In this document: piece by piece, positions 14,785 through 23,401 of the stretch
How the letters are laid out: every line of letters starts with the position of its first letter
Numbering within the stretch: the stretch's first letter is position 1
The notes under the pieces: model-generated
Databases searched by the model: none
What the model saw: only the letters and a program-made list of their open reading frames with translations
What the model was told of the DNA's origin: nothing
Position numbers and translations under genes: made by a program
DNA from: a virus
Length of the DNA stretch: 51,547 nucleotides
Reading direction: 5' to 3' (one strand)
IMG/VR virus record: IMGVR_UViG_3300044799_000342
Span: 1 to 51,547 of that record

Positions 14785-16329
14785 TTACTCCGGTTGCGGG
14801 AGCGGGTGCAGCATGGGCGTGCACGGGTCAACGTAGGTGCACCCGTCGTCGATGATGCCCTCGAACGTGGCCTCGCACAACGCCTGGGCACACATGGCCT
14901 TCACCACCAGGGCAGTCACCGCCCAAATCTCGAAGGCGACAGCGGTACAGCCTGGCGTCAAGTCCTTGGCCGCCAGCGGAATCTGCGTCGCCTTGTAGAT
15001 CAGTTCCTCGCCGTTGTGTGTCAACCGCACGGGGTAGAGGATCGAGCGGAACTTCCCGCCGCCCAGGTCTTGCCGGGGGAACCTGGTGTCGCCGATCAGG
15101 GAAACCGGGCCGATCCCCGTCATGATCTGGTTGGCGAAGTGGATGCCAGGCACCACGTTGGCGTGGTCGGTGTACTGCACGAAGTTGTAGCCGTTGGCCA
15201 TGTAGCCGAGGCACAACGCCTGCAGCGCCGACGGGTGGCCCAGGATCGCCTGCGGGTGGGCACAGCCGGCCGCGATGAACTGGTCGAACTGGCCTGCCGA
15301 GAACGTGCCGGTCATGAACGTCGGGCACGCCCGCGCGCCGTTGGCGGCGGTGATCAACTGGGTGAGGCCATCGAACTCCAACGGGAAGTTGAAGGCGTCG
15401 CCGTTCACCAGCAGGTCGTCCCAGCCGTTGAGCACGTTGATCATGCCCAACTGCATTTCCTTCTCGCGAGCGCTGGCGATGGCCCCGCGCAGCATGGTGG
15501 CGGTGTCCAGTTCACCAGGGAGGCCCTGGTCGTTGAAACCGCCCACCAGCATGTTGACGCCCCAGCCCGCCGCGATGCTGGCCGCCGTGTGGCGAATGTC
15601 CGCCTCGGCCAGCGTTTTCTTCACACCGATGTGCTTCTTGTCGATGTGGGCGTTGGTGGTGCTGTGCGTCTGGTCTTCGGGGCAGGCGCCCTTGGGGAAG
15701 GCGATGCTGTTGCAGCCCGACGCGAAGTCGGATGCGGTCAGTTCCTTCCAGCTGTCGATGAGCAGGCCGGCGGTGTGCTCGGGCAGGGCGTTGTACAGGC
15801 CCACTTCCTCGCACATAACGATCAGTTCGGTGGTGTCGATGGGCGTGCCGAACTCGGTTGCCCAATCGGCCTCCACCGGCGCCGGCGAGGGCCAGATGTT
15901 GGGGTCGGTGTCGCGCAGGGCCAGGAACGCCTTGCCCAGCGCCGTCCTGATCTGCGCGCCGTCGCCCGACGCCATGGCCGTCTTGAACTCGCCGCCCAAC
16001 TGCGCGTCGAGCGCGGCCAACCTGCCCTTCTGCTCGTCGGTTGCCTGGGCGCGATCCACGATGCCCTTGGCCCAGGCCAGCACGGCGTCGGGATCGTTCG
16101 TCACGTTGGCGATATCGCGCGGGATACCGTTGCGGTCGACAGGCGGCGCGTAAACGCGTCCGCCGTCATCGGCGGCCCGCCTTTGCTGTTCCTCCACCCA
16201 CTGGGGGTAGGGAACGGTGCGGTAGGCGCCGCTGGAAATGTAGCGGCTGTCCACGCCCCTGCCGCTGCCGTACATGTCGGGCGCTACCAGCCCAGGCGGC
16301 CGCGCAAAGGGCAAAACTCTGCGTTGCAT
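14785..16329 (-). CDS. major capsid protein
   Basis: 514 residues, in the canonical slot directly after the protease/scaffold gene. AAGGAGATCACC precedes the ATG. The mid region has a long N-arm/helix (AVLAWAKGIVDRAQATDEQKGRLAAL) and the C-terminal half contains AHPQAILGHPSALQALCLGYMANG and IMTGIGPVSLIGDTRFPRQDLGGG, consistent with an HK97-fold capsid with a long N-terminal delta-like region. It has many Cys (about 11), unusual for a capsid. Monocistronic exit at the hairpin at 14717-14744 suggests high expression. Confidence 0.75.
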   Translation of the reverse strand: MQRRVLPFARPPGLVAPDMYGSGRGVDSRYISSGAYRTVPYPQWVEEQQRRAADDGGRVYAPPVDRNGIPRDIANVTNDPDAVLAWAKGIVDRAQATDEQKGRLAALDAQLGGEFKTAMASGDGAQIRTALGKAFLALRDTDPNIWPSPAPVEADWATEFGTPIDTTELIVMCEEVGLYNALPEHTAGLLIDSWKELTASDFASGCNSIAFPKGACPEDQTHSTTNAHIDKKHIGVKKTLAEADIRHTAASIAAGWGVNMLVGGFNDQGLPGELDTATMLRGAIASAREKEMQLGMINVLNGWDDLLVNGDAFNFPLEFDGLTQLITAANGARACPTFMTGTFSAGQFDQFIAAGCAHPQAILGHPSALQALCLGYMANGYNFVQYTDHANVVPGIHFANQIMTGIGPVSLIGDTRFPRQDLGGGKFRSILYPVRLTHNGEELIYKATQIPLAAKDLTPGCTAVAFEIWAVTALVVKAMCAQALCEATFEGIIDDGCTYVDPCTPMLHPLPQPE

Positions 16330-16344
16330 GGTGATCTCCTTGGT

Positions 16345-18966
16345 TTACTGGTGCGGGTCAAACTGCCCCGCACGGTGGGCGCCACGGAGGGCGAACTCGC
16401 GGATCGTCATGCCGCGTGGCGGCTGCGTCATTTGCGCAGCCCCCTCATCGAGCAGGCTTGGTTGGTGGCCCCGCCTGGGCGACGGCAAGCCGTAGCGCCT
16501 GGGCGGGGGCGGGCCGGCGGGCGGTTCCCCGTCGTCGCCCCGCGTTACCGGTGCCCCCTGCTGGATCAGCTGGCGCAATTCCTCGATCTGGCGCAGCAGC
16601 GGCGCCTGGGCCTCGGCAATCAGCGCGGCCACGTCCTCGGACGGGGGCTGCACCACGCCGGCCAGGGCTGCCGGTAGCAGGTCGAGTAGGTTTTGCGCTT
16701 CGTCAGCTGTCGCATCGTCGCGTTCGGCCAATTCGCCGATGGCGTTAAGGATGCCCCGCACGGTGCCCAGGGCTGTGGTGTCCGGTTCGCCTGGTGGCGG
16801 GTTCACGGCGCCCTCGGCCGCCCCGTCTGGCTTCACGCCGGCACCACCGGCTGCGGGATCATCCGCGCCGTCAGCGGATCGCGCTGCGGCAGCGGTTGCG
16901 AGCACTTGGTTGAGAATCTGGCCGTAGTCGTCCAGCGCCTTCTGCACGTTGGCAAGGCGGTCGGCCAGCGGTAGTTCTTCGGGGGGCGCTTCCACGTTGG
17001 CGGCGATAATGTCCATCAGCGTCCAGCCGGCGTGGTAGGCCGTCTCCATCAGGGCCTCGGCCGTCATTGCGGCCATGAGCGACTGATCGGGCGACACCTC
17101 GCCGTGGAAACGGGTGACGTAGGCGGCGCGGAAGTTCACGCCTGCCTCGACCGCTGTGCGTTTGCCGTCGCCCTCGGCCGGCTTTTGATCGGCCAGGTTT
17201 TCGCGCGCCCAGGCCAGGAAGTCGCCCAGGCTGGTGACGGCCCCTTCCAGTTGGGTGAGCATTTCGCCCTTCACCCGCCGGCCGCTACGGGCGTCAGGTG
17301 CTACGGCCTCAAGGGCCTCGGGATCGCTCACCAGGGTGGCCAGGGCGGCCTTGAAGTCCGGCAGGCCAGTGGCGCGCAGCAAGGCGCTGCCCACGTCGTG
17401 CTGGCCCTCGAACATGGCCACCGCCTCGGCCAGGGTGGGCTTGATGAACGCTTCAGATTCGAGGTCGGTCCGCAGGGCGGCGGCGGCCGCACCCAGGGCA
17501 GCCGGTTCCCACAGTTCCGGCGCCTCCTCCATGGCCCACAACTCCTCGGCCCGCGACCGCAGCGTGGGGGCTTCGCGTTTCCACGGGGCGATGATGTTGT
17601 CGTCCTTGAACTCGGTTGCCATCTTTTCGTAGTACTTGCCGATCTGCGCCTTTACCCCCTCGCGGTCGGCCTCGGGAATGATCACGCCGCCACGGGCACC
17701 CTGCACCACGGCGCCGGCCAGGAATACACCACGCGGGATCGCCGTCAGGGTGCCGTTGATCACATCGCCGAACTTCAACTTGTACGATCCGAAATCCTCG
17801 GCGTTGGCCGCATCGCGCCAGAAGAACGCCTTGCTGTACTTGGGCCAGTCGATCTTGTCCTTGTCGCCGCTGCCATCGCTAGAGGCCCAGGCCCGCACGC
17901 GCGGCAGCACCTCGGCTTCGATATAAGTACGGTCCCGGGGGCCGATAGGCAGGTCGGCGAAGGCCGTCGCAGCGCGGGCGGCCACGAAGTCGGCCGCGTC
18001 TTCCCAGGTGTTCCCCCCATCGGGGCTAACCTCAAGGTCGCCGCCGTCCACGGTGCGGTAGGTGAGGCCGTCCAGTTCTTCGCTGCGCACTTCGCCCAGC
18101 GCGGCGTCGGTGGCGTACAGGCGGTTGGCCAGTTCGTCACCCACGATGCTGGCCGCGTCTTCGCGGCGTAGTTCACGGCGCCCGTTCTTGCTGCGTTTCA
18201 TGGTGTCCTCCTCGTCGCCCAGGCCAAAATCGACACGGCTGTTGCCTGGCCTGGTGGTAAGGGCGATGTGCTCAAGTCCGCCCCGCGTGTAGGCGATGAT
18301 CCCGCAGTCCTCGATTTCAAAGGCTTCGGGATAGAACGCGATGCTGGTGCGGATCGCGCGGTGCGCCGGCAGCAACGCGGCTTCGTCAAGGGCCTTCTGG
18401 AACGCGGCCTCTGCCAGGGTGCGCGTCAGTTCGTCCGCCGCGTCCGTCAACCAGCGCCCTTCGGCCTTCAACTTGCGGCCGTCCACGTATAGGCGGTCAA
18501 CGGTGCCGATCTGGCTGAACTTGCGATAATGGGAGATCCCCAACCACACCGGCAGCGGCCCGTTGGCCGCGATTCCCGCGCCGGCGCGGGCGCACATATC
18601 CTTCTGGAAATCGATGGTCATGCGCGTACCGTACAGGTCAACCCCATCATCGCTGCAGGTTGATTTCCAGCGGGCCACGCCGGCGGCGTCGCGCCAGACT
18701 TTGCTCAGGTGACCATCGCCGGCCAGCACGTGGTCGCGCTTCTGCCACTCGCCGCCGACCTGCTTGTAGAGTTTGTTGACGGCTGCCCAAGCCGTGGCGA
18801 AGGCGTACCCGTCCTGGGTGAGATCCGTCTTGTTGGTATCCCATGAATCCCAGGCACCGTTGAAGGCGGCGGCCCATATCGTCTTGGCATGATCCGGCAG
18901 CGCCTTGACGTTCGCGGGCAGGGTATGGTCGCCTGGGCCGGTGTAGGGGCGTGTCTGTAGCGTCAT
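16345..18966 (-). CDS. ChaB-domain / prohead protease / scaffold polyprotein
   Basis: 873 residues with several regions. Residues about 20-75 (KALPDHAKTIWAAAFNGAW... AFATAWAAVNKLY) match the ChaB fold. Residues about 115-240 look like a capsid maturation protease (MTIDFQKDMCARAGAG... PVWLGISHYRKF). A further module (FGDVINGTLTAIPRGVFLAGAVVQGARGGV, then DREGVKAQIGKYYEKM) is typical of phage proteins neighbouring proteases. The C-terminal 350 residues are helical, acidic and Pro-rich, as in scaffolds. An internal ATG at 18201 (residue 256) has GAGGAGG seven bases upstream and could give a 618-residue nested product. The late element GTCGACCAT lies nine bases before the main start. Confidence 0.7.
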   Translation of the reverse strand: MTLQTRPYTGPGDHTLPANVKALPDHAKTIWAAAFNGAWDSWDTNKTDLTQDGYAFATAWAAVNKLYKQVGGEWQKRDHVLAGDGHLSKVWRDAAGVARWKSTCSDDGVDLYGTRMTIDFQKDMCARAGAGIAANGPLPVWLGISHYRKFSQIGTVDRLYVDGRKLKAEGRWLTDAADELTRTLAEAAFQKALDEAALLPAHRAIRTSIAFYPEAFEIEDCGIIAYTRGGLEHIALTTRPGNSRVDFGLGDEEDTMKRSKNGRRELRREDAASIVGDELANRLYATDAALGEVRSEELDGLTYRTVDGGDLEVSPDGGNTWEDAADFVAARAATAFADLPIGPRDRTYIEAEVLPRVRAWASSDGSGDKDKIDWPKYSKAFFWRDAANAEDFGSYKLKFGDVINGTLTAIPRGVFLAGAVVQGARGGVIIPEADREGVKAQIGKYYEKMATEFKDDNIIAPWKREAPTLRSRAEELWAMEEAPELWEPAALGAAAAALRTDLESEAFIKPTLAEAVAMFEGQHDVGSALLRATGLPDFKAALATLVSDPEALEAVAPDARSGRRVKGEMLTQLEGAVTSLGDFLAWARENLADQKPAEGDGKRTAVEAGVNFRAAYVTRFHGEVSPDQSLMAAMTAEALMETAYHAGWTLMDIIAANVEAPPEELPLADRLANVQKALDDYGQILNQVLATAAAARSADGADDPAAGGAGVKPDGAAEGAVNPPPGEPDTTALGTVRGILNAIGELAERDDATADEAQNLLDLLPAALAGVVQPPSEDVAALIAEAQAPLLRQIEELRQLIQQGAPVTRGDDGEPPAGPPPPRRYGLPSPRRGHQPSLLDEGAAQMTQPPRGMTIREFALRGAHRAGQFDPHQ

Positions 18967-18975
18967 ATCACCGTA

Positions 18976-18984
18976 ATGGTCGAC
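18976..18984 (-). promoter_or_regulatory. recurrent late element GTCGACCAT, copy 3
   Basis: Transcribed strand GTCGACCATTACGGTGAT runs straight into the ATG at 18966. The extended match GTCGACCATTAyGGTGA is shared with copy 2 at 4121. Confidence 0.55.
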
Positions 18985-19002
18985 GGCACACGAGGGGGCG
19001 GT

Positions 19003-19338
19003 TTAGAGGTCGGGGCAGTCGGGGTGGGTTAGGCGCCGCGATAGGCGACCTGCAGCCGCGATAGCCAGGGCGTCAAATAGGAAACTGGCCAGGCCGCCCA
19101 CGAATCCGCCGGTGCGGGTGGGCCGCAACGTGACGGTTCCCTTCCCGTAGGCGGCCTGGCCAAACGCGATCCACATGCCCGCGCAGACGTGGCAGTTCAC
19201 CAGTTCGCCCAGCAGGGGGTGGGTCTTGCCGGCCAGGTCGCGCACTGGCTCAAACAGGTCGGATTCGCACAGGAGCGTGGTGGCCTGATCGTTGACCAGG
19301 CCCGCCACGACAAGATGGCCGAGACCGGCCGTCCGCAC
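19003..19338 (-). CDS. DUF1360-like membrane-associated protein
   Basis: 111 residues. The pattern VNDQATTLLCESDLFEPVR..., PLLGELVNCHVCAGMWIAF, with paired Cys (CHVC) before a hydrophobic stretch and a second hydrophobic segment (GGFVGGLASFLFDALAIAAAG), resembles the DUF1360 family, which is often carried by phages near head genes. Starts GTG overlapping the TAG of the upstream gene (TAGTG). Function unknown. Confidence 0.6.
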   Translation of the reverse strand: MRTAGLGHLVVAGLVNDQATTLLCESDLFEPVRDLAGKTHPLLGELVNCHVCAGMWIAFGQAAYGKGTVTLRPTRTGGFVGGLASFLFDALAIAAAGRLSRRLTHPDCPDL

Positions 19339-19736
19339 TATTCGGCGGGCGTCTCGGCGGGCGGCGACACGGGCGGCGCAATGGCGTCAAGCGCTTGGTC
19401 GACGGCGTTCAACCGGTCGGCAGTCTCCTGAATCTGCGCGGCCGTGACAGGCACGCCGTTGGCGATCTGCGCGAGCAGGTCGGCGACCTGCGCCTGTAGG
19501 GTCGCCACTAGCGTCTTTGTCGCTGCCGTGTTGTCGGCAACGTTCTTGGCGTCGTCCTCAATGCGGGCGACGGCGTCCTGAAGGTTAGCGAACTCCTGGG
19601 TCATGCGATCCTCCTTGGCGTTTATCTCCGTGAGTTCGAACAGGATAGCAAGCAGGATCACTTCGACGCGTTCCTGGGCGTTCAGGCGGTGGCTGCCCTC
19701 GCGCGGGTCGAAGTAATCCTCGAAACGGTGGTGCAT
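19338..19736 (-). CDS. coiled-coil protein with two possible starts
   Basis: 132 residues from ATG 19736, or 88 from ATG 19604. The second start has AAGGAGG six bases before it. The first has no leader at all but lies exactly six bases after a perfect TATAAT, so it could be translated as a leaderless mRNA. The C-terminal part (FANLQDAVARIEDDAKNVAD... TLQAQVADLLAQIANGVP) is a heptad-rich coiled coil ending in a Pro-rich tail. The position between portal and protease genes suggests a minor head or scaffold role. Confidence 0.6.
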   Translation of the reverse strand: MHHRFEDYFDPREGSHRLNAQERVEVILLAILFELTEINAKEDRMTQEFANLQDAVARIEDDAKNVADNTAATKTLVATLQAQVADLLAQIANGVPVTAAQIQETADRLNAVDQALDAIAPPVSPPAETPAE

Positions 19737-19742
19737 GGCGCT

Positions 19743-19770
19743 ATTATAGGCCGTCCGGCGCGGCTGTCAA
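19743..19770 (-). promoter_or_regulatory. perfect-consensus sigma70-type promoter
   Basis: On the minus strand TTGACA (19770-19765), 16 bases, TATAAT (19748-19743). The -35 overlaps the portal stop codon. The predicted start point falls at the ATG at 19736. No operator palindrome is present, so it may be constitutive. Confidence 0.8.
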
Positions 19771-22010
19771 CGTGCCTCGCCAAACCAGTATTCCGGCGCC
19801 CCGCCGGCTACACTGGCTAGCAGTTCGGCCTTGTCGAACGTGACGTAACAGTGGCACACGTGCGGGTGCGCGGGCGGCCCCTGAATGCCTTCGTCAAAGA
19901 CACTCTCATACTGGAAGTCCGCCGCTACGGGGCCTTGGTCCATGTTGCTCTGGCAGATGTTGCAGGCCACGCCAGGGATCGCGATCCAATGCTTGCGCGT
20001 GAGGCCCACGGATGCCTGCTGCGCCAGGGCGGCGCTGGTGCTGGCAGCATTGATCTCGGTGTTGACGATGGATAGGGATCGGCCCCTGAATGTCTCGATC
20101 ACTCCACGTTGCACAGCATCTACCAGGATCGTGCGGGCAATCGACGGCGAAGAAATGCCGGCGTCGACGCCGCCCAGTATCTTTTGCGTGATGAAGAACT
20201 TGGTGCCCTCGTCCACCCGCGTCACCAGTTGCGCGCCGCGTTCGGCGATCTGCCCCAGTGTGGCGGGGTCTTTCAGCACGGCGGTGGTGACGGCAAGGGC
20301 GGGGCTGCTGACCACACCAGCGATATGCAGGGCATCCTGTATCTCCTGCGCCGATTCCAGTAGACCCTCGCCGTAGGCCAGGGACAGGCAATTCGCCACT
20401 CGTTGGCCGATGTCGGGTGTCTTCCACCAGTCGGCATGCTCAAGCAGATCGCGGATCGCCATGGCAGCGGGGCTATCCTGGGCGGCGCGTTGCTTGCTGG
20501 CCTCCTTGGTGGCGGCCGCCAGGCCGGCGTCGAGCAAATCGCCGATCCGGCCCTTGGTGACGGAGCGGGCGATCCCGTTCATCCACGGGCCGACGATCTT
20601 GCCCAGTTCGCGGGCGGCCTTGCTAGAGGTAGGGAAGGCGCGAGGCGGAATCTTGTCGCCCCGCTCCTGCGGGGCTGGGGCTTTTGGGCTGGCGCGTCGG
20701 CCCTGCTGGGCCTGGGTTTCGCCCGTGGTGGTGGGCGCCTTCTGGCCGGTTGGCTGGGTGGCGGCGCCTTCCGGTGCAGCTGGCGCGGCCGCCTGCACCG
20801 GCGGCGTCTCTACCGGCGGGGCGGTCAGTTCTTCAGGCACTTCGACGGTGATAATGCCGTCAGCGATTGCTTGCTGTAGCGCGATATGCGACGGCAGACC
20901 AGCGGCCGTCACCAGGTTGCCCAGGGCCATGGATGTTTGATTCTTGGCTGCGGCCTTGCGCACCACGTCTTCCAGTTCGATGTCGGCCCATTTGAACTCG
21001 GCGCCGTCGGGCAGCACGTCCATGTCGAGGCGCTGCTTGATCCGTTTCAACAGGTGGGCCAGCCCTTGGCGTTTCGATAGGTCGATGATCCTCGTGGCGC
21101 CGGCCACGCGCAGTTGATCGTTGAACAGGCCGAGGTCGCCGGTGTTCATGCCGAAGGCAGCGCACACCATCTCGGCGTAGCGCCTAACCAGTTCGGGCAG
21201 TTCAGCCTGGGCGGCCGAGGTGCCGAAACTGATGAACTGCGCCGGCGCGGCGGTTTCCTTGTCGCGCCCCTCGGCGGTAAGGATCGGCACCTTGAGGCTG
21301 TCGATGCCCGCCAGCATGGTTTTCCAGCTCGCCAGCCAATCGACCGCCTCGTCATGCGACATGCCCATGACGTCCAGGATGCCAGGGGGCGGGTTGTCGG
21401 TAAGGAGCGTCTGCCAGAAGCGGTCGCTGCGCAGCAATCCTTGGATCGCGGCCAGGCAGTCCATGCAGGGCGTGCGCGTCCAGCCGTAGAACCTGATCTC
21501 GGGCCTGGGCATCCACTTGATGCGCGACACTTCGGTGGCGCGGAACAACCTAGGGTCAAGGTTGCCCTGGGTGGGGTGCACCATGGCGTAGGGAAAGTCT
21601 TTGTTGTAGGTGGGCCGCAAAAGCCCGCCGTCCAGGTGCGCCGTCCAGGCCGTGCCGCCGCCGGGATAACTGCCAATCTCCCAGGCACCGCCGAAGGGCA
21701 CGGTGAGTGCGTCTTCCAACACGCGGGCGATCATGTTCTCAAAGCCGCTGCCGTCGTCTGCCTGGCCCAGCACCAGTTCGAAGTATTTGCCCTCCTCCTT
21801 ATCGTCGTCGACGATCTCCCAGTTCAGGCCGGTGATCTGCATGATCAGGGTGGCGATGCAGCTGCGCACCACGGGTGCGGCGCCGACCAGGTGGCGCCAC
21901 TGTTGACTGCTGAGGGCGATGGGATCGTAGAACGTGATGGGCGTGCGGCTGAGGAAGGCCGGTTCGCGGTAGCCCTTGCCTTTGGGTTCGGCCGGCGCGT
22001 TGGCTGGCAT
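19767..22010 (-). CDS. portal protein fused to MuF-like head morphogenesis domain
   Basis: 747 residues from the ATG at 22010 (AAGGAGCCGCC upstream; an earlier ATG at 22064 is rejected). Residues 1-410 are a portal of the DUF935/Mu gp29-like type (VVRSCIATLIMQITGLNWEI, LLRSDRFWQTLL, YAEMVCAAFGMNTGDLGLFNDQLRVAGATRIIDLSKRQGLAHLLKRI). Residues about 430-510 are a Pro/Ala linker. The last 240 residues hold a MuF/SPP1 gp7-type module with LSIVNTEINAASTSAALAQQ and a Cys/His cluster CNIC...HPHVCHCY. Portal and MuF are usually separate genes, so this is a fusion. Residues 208-244 recur in a methyltransferase of the glycan island. Confidence 0.82.
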   Translation of the reverse strand: MPANAPAEPKGKGYREPAFLSRTPITFYDPIALSSQQWRHLVGAAPVVRSCIATLIMQITGLNWEIVDDDKEEGKYFELVLGQADDGSGFENMIARVLEDALTVPFGGAWEIGSYPGGGTAWTAHLDGGLLRPTYNKDFPYAMVHPTQGNLDPRLFRATEVSRIKWMPRPEIRFYGWTRTPCMDCLAAIQGLLRSDRFWQTLLTDNPPPGILDVMGMSHDEAVDWLASWKTMLAGIDSLKVPILTAEGRDKETAAPAQFISFGTSAAQAELPELVRRYAEMVCAAFGMNTGDLGLFNDQLRVAGATRIIDLSKRQGLAHLLKRIKQRLDMDVLPDGAEFKWADIELEDVVRKAAAKNQTSMALGNLVTAAGLPSHIALQQAIADGIITVEVPEELTAPPVETPPVQAAAPAAPEGAATQPTGQKAPTTTGETQAQQGRRASPKAPAPQERGDKIPPRAFPTSSKAARELGKIVGPWMNGIARSVTKGRIGDLLDAGLAAATKEASKQRAAQDSPAAMAIRDLLEHADWWKTPDIGQRVANCLSLAYGEGLLESAQEIQDALHIAGVVSSPALAVTTAVLKDPATLGQIAERGAQLVTRVDEGTKFFITQKILGGVDAGISSPSIARTILVDAVQRGVIETFRGRSLSIVNTEINAASTSAALAQQASVGLTRKHWIAIPGVACNICQSNMDQGPVAADFQYESVFDEGIQGPPAHPHVCHCYVTFDKAELLASVAGGAPEYWFGEAR

Positions 22011-22102
22011 GGCGGCTCCTTGGCAAAGTAGGGGCGGGCAGTCCGCTTGGCGGACGGCGCCCACAGCCCGCCGGCGGGAGATATGTCCGCCCGCCCGCCT
22101 AT

Positions 22103-22111
22103 ATGGTCGAC
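22103..22111 (-). promoter_or_regulatory. recurrent late element GTCGACCAT, copy 4
   Basis: Lies at the upstream edge of the 117-base leader of the portal gene. Downstream on the transcript come two GC hairpins (GTCCGC-TTG-GCGGAC at 22041-22055 and CCCGCCGGCGGG at 22067-22078) before the ribosome binding site, so the portal leader may be structured. Confidence 0.5.
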
Positions 22112-22127
22112 GGTTGGGCCAAGGGCA

Positions 22128-22376
22128 TCATAGCATCTTTGCCTGGGCGGTGTAGGCCAGCACGCCGGGCGCCAGCCGCGCCAGCCGGTCGATCACGCCC
22201 TCGTGGAACCACCAGGTTTTCGCAGTATCATCCCAGGCGCGCAGGGCAGCGGGGATCAGCGCCTTGAGCCGGCGCAGACCCACTTCGTCGTAGCGGAACT
22301 GGACGCACCATCCTGGCGTGCCCTGGGCGTTGCCGCAGGGCCACGCCTTCTGCACGTGCAGCTGGGCGGTGCTCAC
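22128..22376 (-). CDS. small HARP-like protein
   Basis: 82 residues. The stretch FRYDEVGLRRLKALIPAAL, then RAWDDTAKTWWF and IDRLARL, resembles the small HARP-like fold ('f.yd..l...lk..g..rWd...k.W'), known from SNF2-type DNA translocases and from isolated phage proteins. It overlaps the upstream cysteine-cluster gene by four bases (ATGA). The DNA-binding role is an inference. Confidence 0.55.
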   Translation of the reverse strand: MSTAQLHVQKAWPCGNAQGTPGWCVQFRYDEVGLRRLKALIPAALRAWDDTAKTWWFHEGVIDRLARLAPGVLAYTAQAKML

Positions 22377-22735
22377 CGCATATCCCCGAAGACCTGGGCG
22401 AGGAGCGGCCCCTCAGGATCGTATCCTAATTCGACTAAGCGGTCTGCTGGCATCGACATTCGGGAGGCTTCGGGAAAGAAGGGGCAGGGCATTTCGTGGA
22501 TCACGCCATAAAGTTGGCAGGTGATCGGCCGGACGGGGTAGATCGCACACCTCTTGTCAGTGCCCAGGAAGCCGCAGGTTATCCAGTCGCGCGCTTTCCA
22601 GACGATATCGCGCTCTATCATCCAGGCCGCAATCCTGTCCGCTTCGCGGGCCGTACAACCTACCGGCCCGCAGCAGCGGCCGCAGCCGTCGCATTGGGGC
22701 ATGTCGGGAATGATTATGAGGGGATCGTAGTACAT
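22373..22735 (-). CDS. YkgJ-like cysteine cluster protein
   Basis: 120 residues from the ATG at 22735 (AAGAAGG upstream). Cys pattern CDGCGRCCGPVGC, followed by ITCGFLGTDKRCAIYPVRPITCQLYGV, which is the YkgJ/UPF0153 signature of a putative Fe- or Zn-chelating protein (eight conserved Cys). The family has no firm function. Linked by one-base (TAATG) and four-base overlaps to its neighbours in a run of small genes between TerL and portal. Confidence 0.78.
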   Translation of the reverse strand: MYYDPLIIIPDMPQCDGCGRCCGPVGCTAREADRIAAWMIERDIVWKARDWITCGFLGTDKRCAIYPVRPITCQLYGVIHEMPCPFFPEASRMSMPADRLVELGYDPEGPLLAQVFGDMR

Positions 22736-22905
22736 TATGCCTTCTTGAGGCACCACAGCATCGTTAGGATCGGCTCGCCGTTGTACTCAACCAGCACCCG
22801 CCGGCGCGGCAGGAACCGCAGGACGCGCAGCCTGGTGCCGTGGGGTATGCGCGAACCGTAGACCCGCGTCCAGCGGTCGCCCTTGAAGGTGCGGTACTGG
22901 ATCAC
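22735..22905 (-). CDS. small hypothetical protein
   Basis: 56 residues from a GTG overlapping the upstream TGA (GTGA). Basic, beta-rich: VIQYRTFKGDRWTRVYG, then RLRVLRFLPRRRVLVEYNGE. It looks like a small SH3/OB-type barrel but no family was recognised. Confidence 0.5.
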   Translation of the reverse strand: MIQYRTFKGDRWTRVYGSRIPHGTRLRVLRFLPRRRVLVEYNGEPILTMLWCLKKA

Positions 22906-23294
22906 CGGCGGGGTTTCCTGAACACGATCACGTAGCCTTCGGGGCGGTTGTCCCGCTTCTCCTGCCACACCACGTCAACGTCGTCACGGCCCACCAGGGC
23001 CAGAACGTCGGGCGGCCCCTTCGTCCATTTTACCTTCGGTGCCTGGAAGCCAGGGGGTAGGCTGCGCGGCGGTTCGTGGTAGTAGCAGCGCCAGACGTGG
23101 GCGCGCATCTGCATGGCGCGCCGGCACAGGGGATCGGGGCAGCGCGGCGCCACCGATGCCTGGTGCAGTTCCGAGGGGCGCAGGCCCACCAGTTCCGGTT
23201 CGTGCGCAAGCAGCCACAGCGTCCACGGGTTCAGCAGGCCGTAGGTGCTAAGGTAACTGCCACGATCTAGTTCAGGCGGCGGTGCGCTTGACAC
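22902..23294 (-). CDS. hypothetical protein with zinc-finger-like motif
   Basis: 130 residues from a GTG that overlaps the TAG of the J-domain-like frame (TAGTG). PRCPDPLCRRAMQMRAHVWRCYYHEPP holds a C-x4-C...C-x2-H arrangement that may bind zinc. N-terminal LSTYGLLNPWTLWLLAHEPELVGLRP. The longer frame to 23396 is a shadow of the J-like sequence. Not recognised. Confidence 0.5.
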   Translation of the reverse strand: MSSAPPPELDRGSYLSTYGLLNPWTLWLLAHEPELVGLRPSELHQASVAPRCPDPLCRRAMQMRAHVWRCYYHEPPRSLPPGFQAPKVKWTKGPPDVLALVGRDDVDVVWQEKRDNRPEGYVIVFRKPRR

Positions 23295-23401
23295 TAGGCG
23301 ATCCCCCGTTCCAGTTTGATCCGCTCGTGGGCCTCGTTTAGGGCCTTCATGGCATCGGCGTCGCCCCCCTTGTCGGGGTGCAGGTCGTGCGCGCAAGGGG
23401 A
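23294..23401 (-). pseudogene. J-domain-like fragment in frame after TerL stop
   Basis: Directly after the TerL TGA (23404-23402) the same frame continues for 35 codons to a TAG. It reads SPCAHDLHPDKGGDADAM, then KALNEAHERIKLERGIA: the HPD loop and helix III of a DnaJ J-domain, without helices I-II. There is no ATG or GTG before the HPD motif. It could be a decayed J-protein gene, a product of stop readthrough on TerL, or a gene whose start lies in TerL out of frame. Confidence 0.55.

Noticed and set aside
14716-16677. 653-codon open frame on the plus strand
   Set aside because: Lies opposite the major capsid gene, is His/Arg/Gly-rich, has no ribosome binding site and has no family features. 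It is an antisense shadow of a GC-rich gene.
17032-18171. 379-codon open frame on the plus strand
   Set aside because: Antisense of the protease/scaffold gene; composition and lack of start signals mark it as a shadow.
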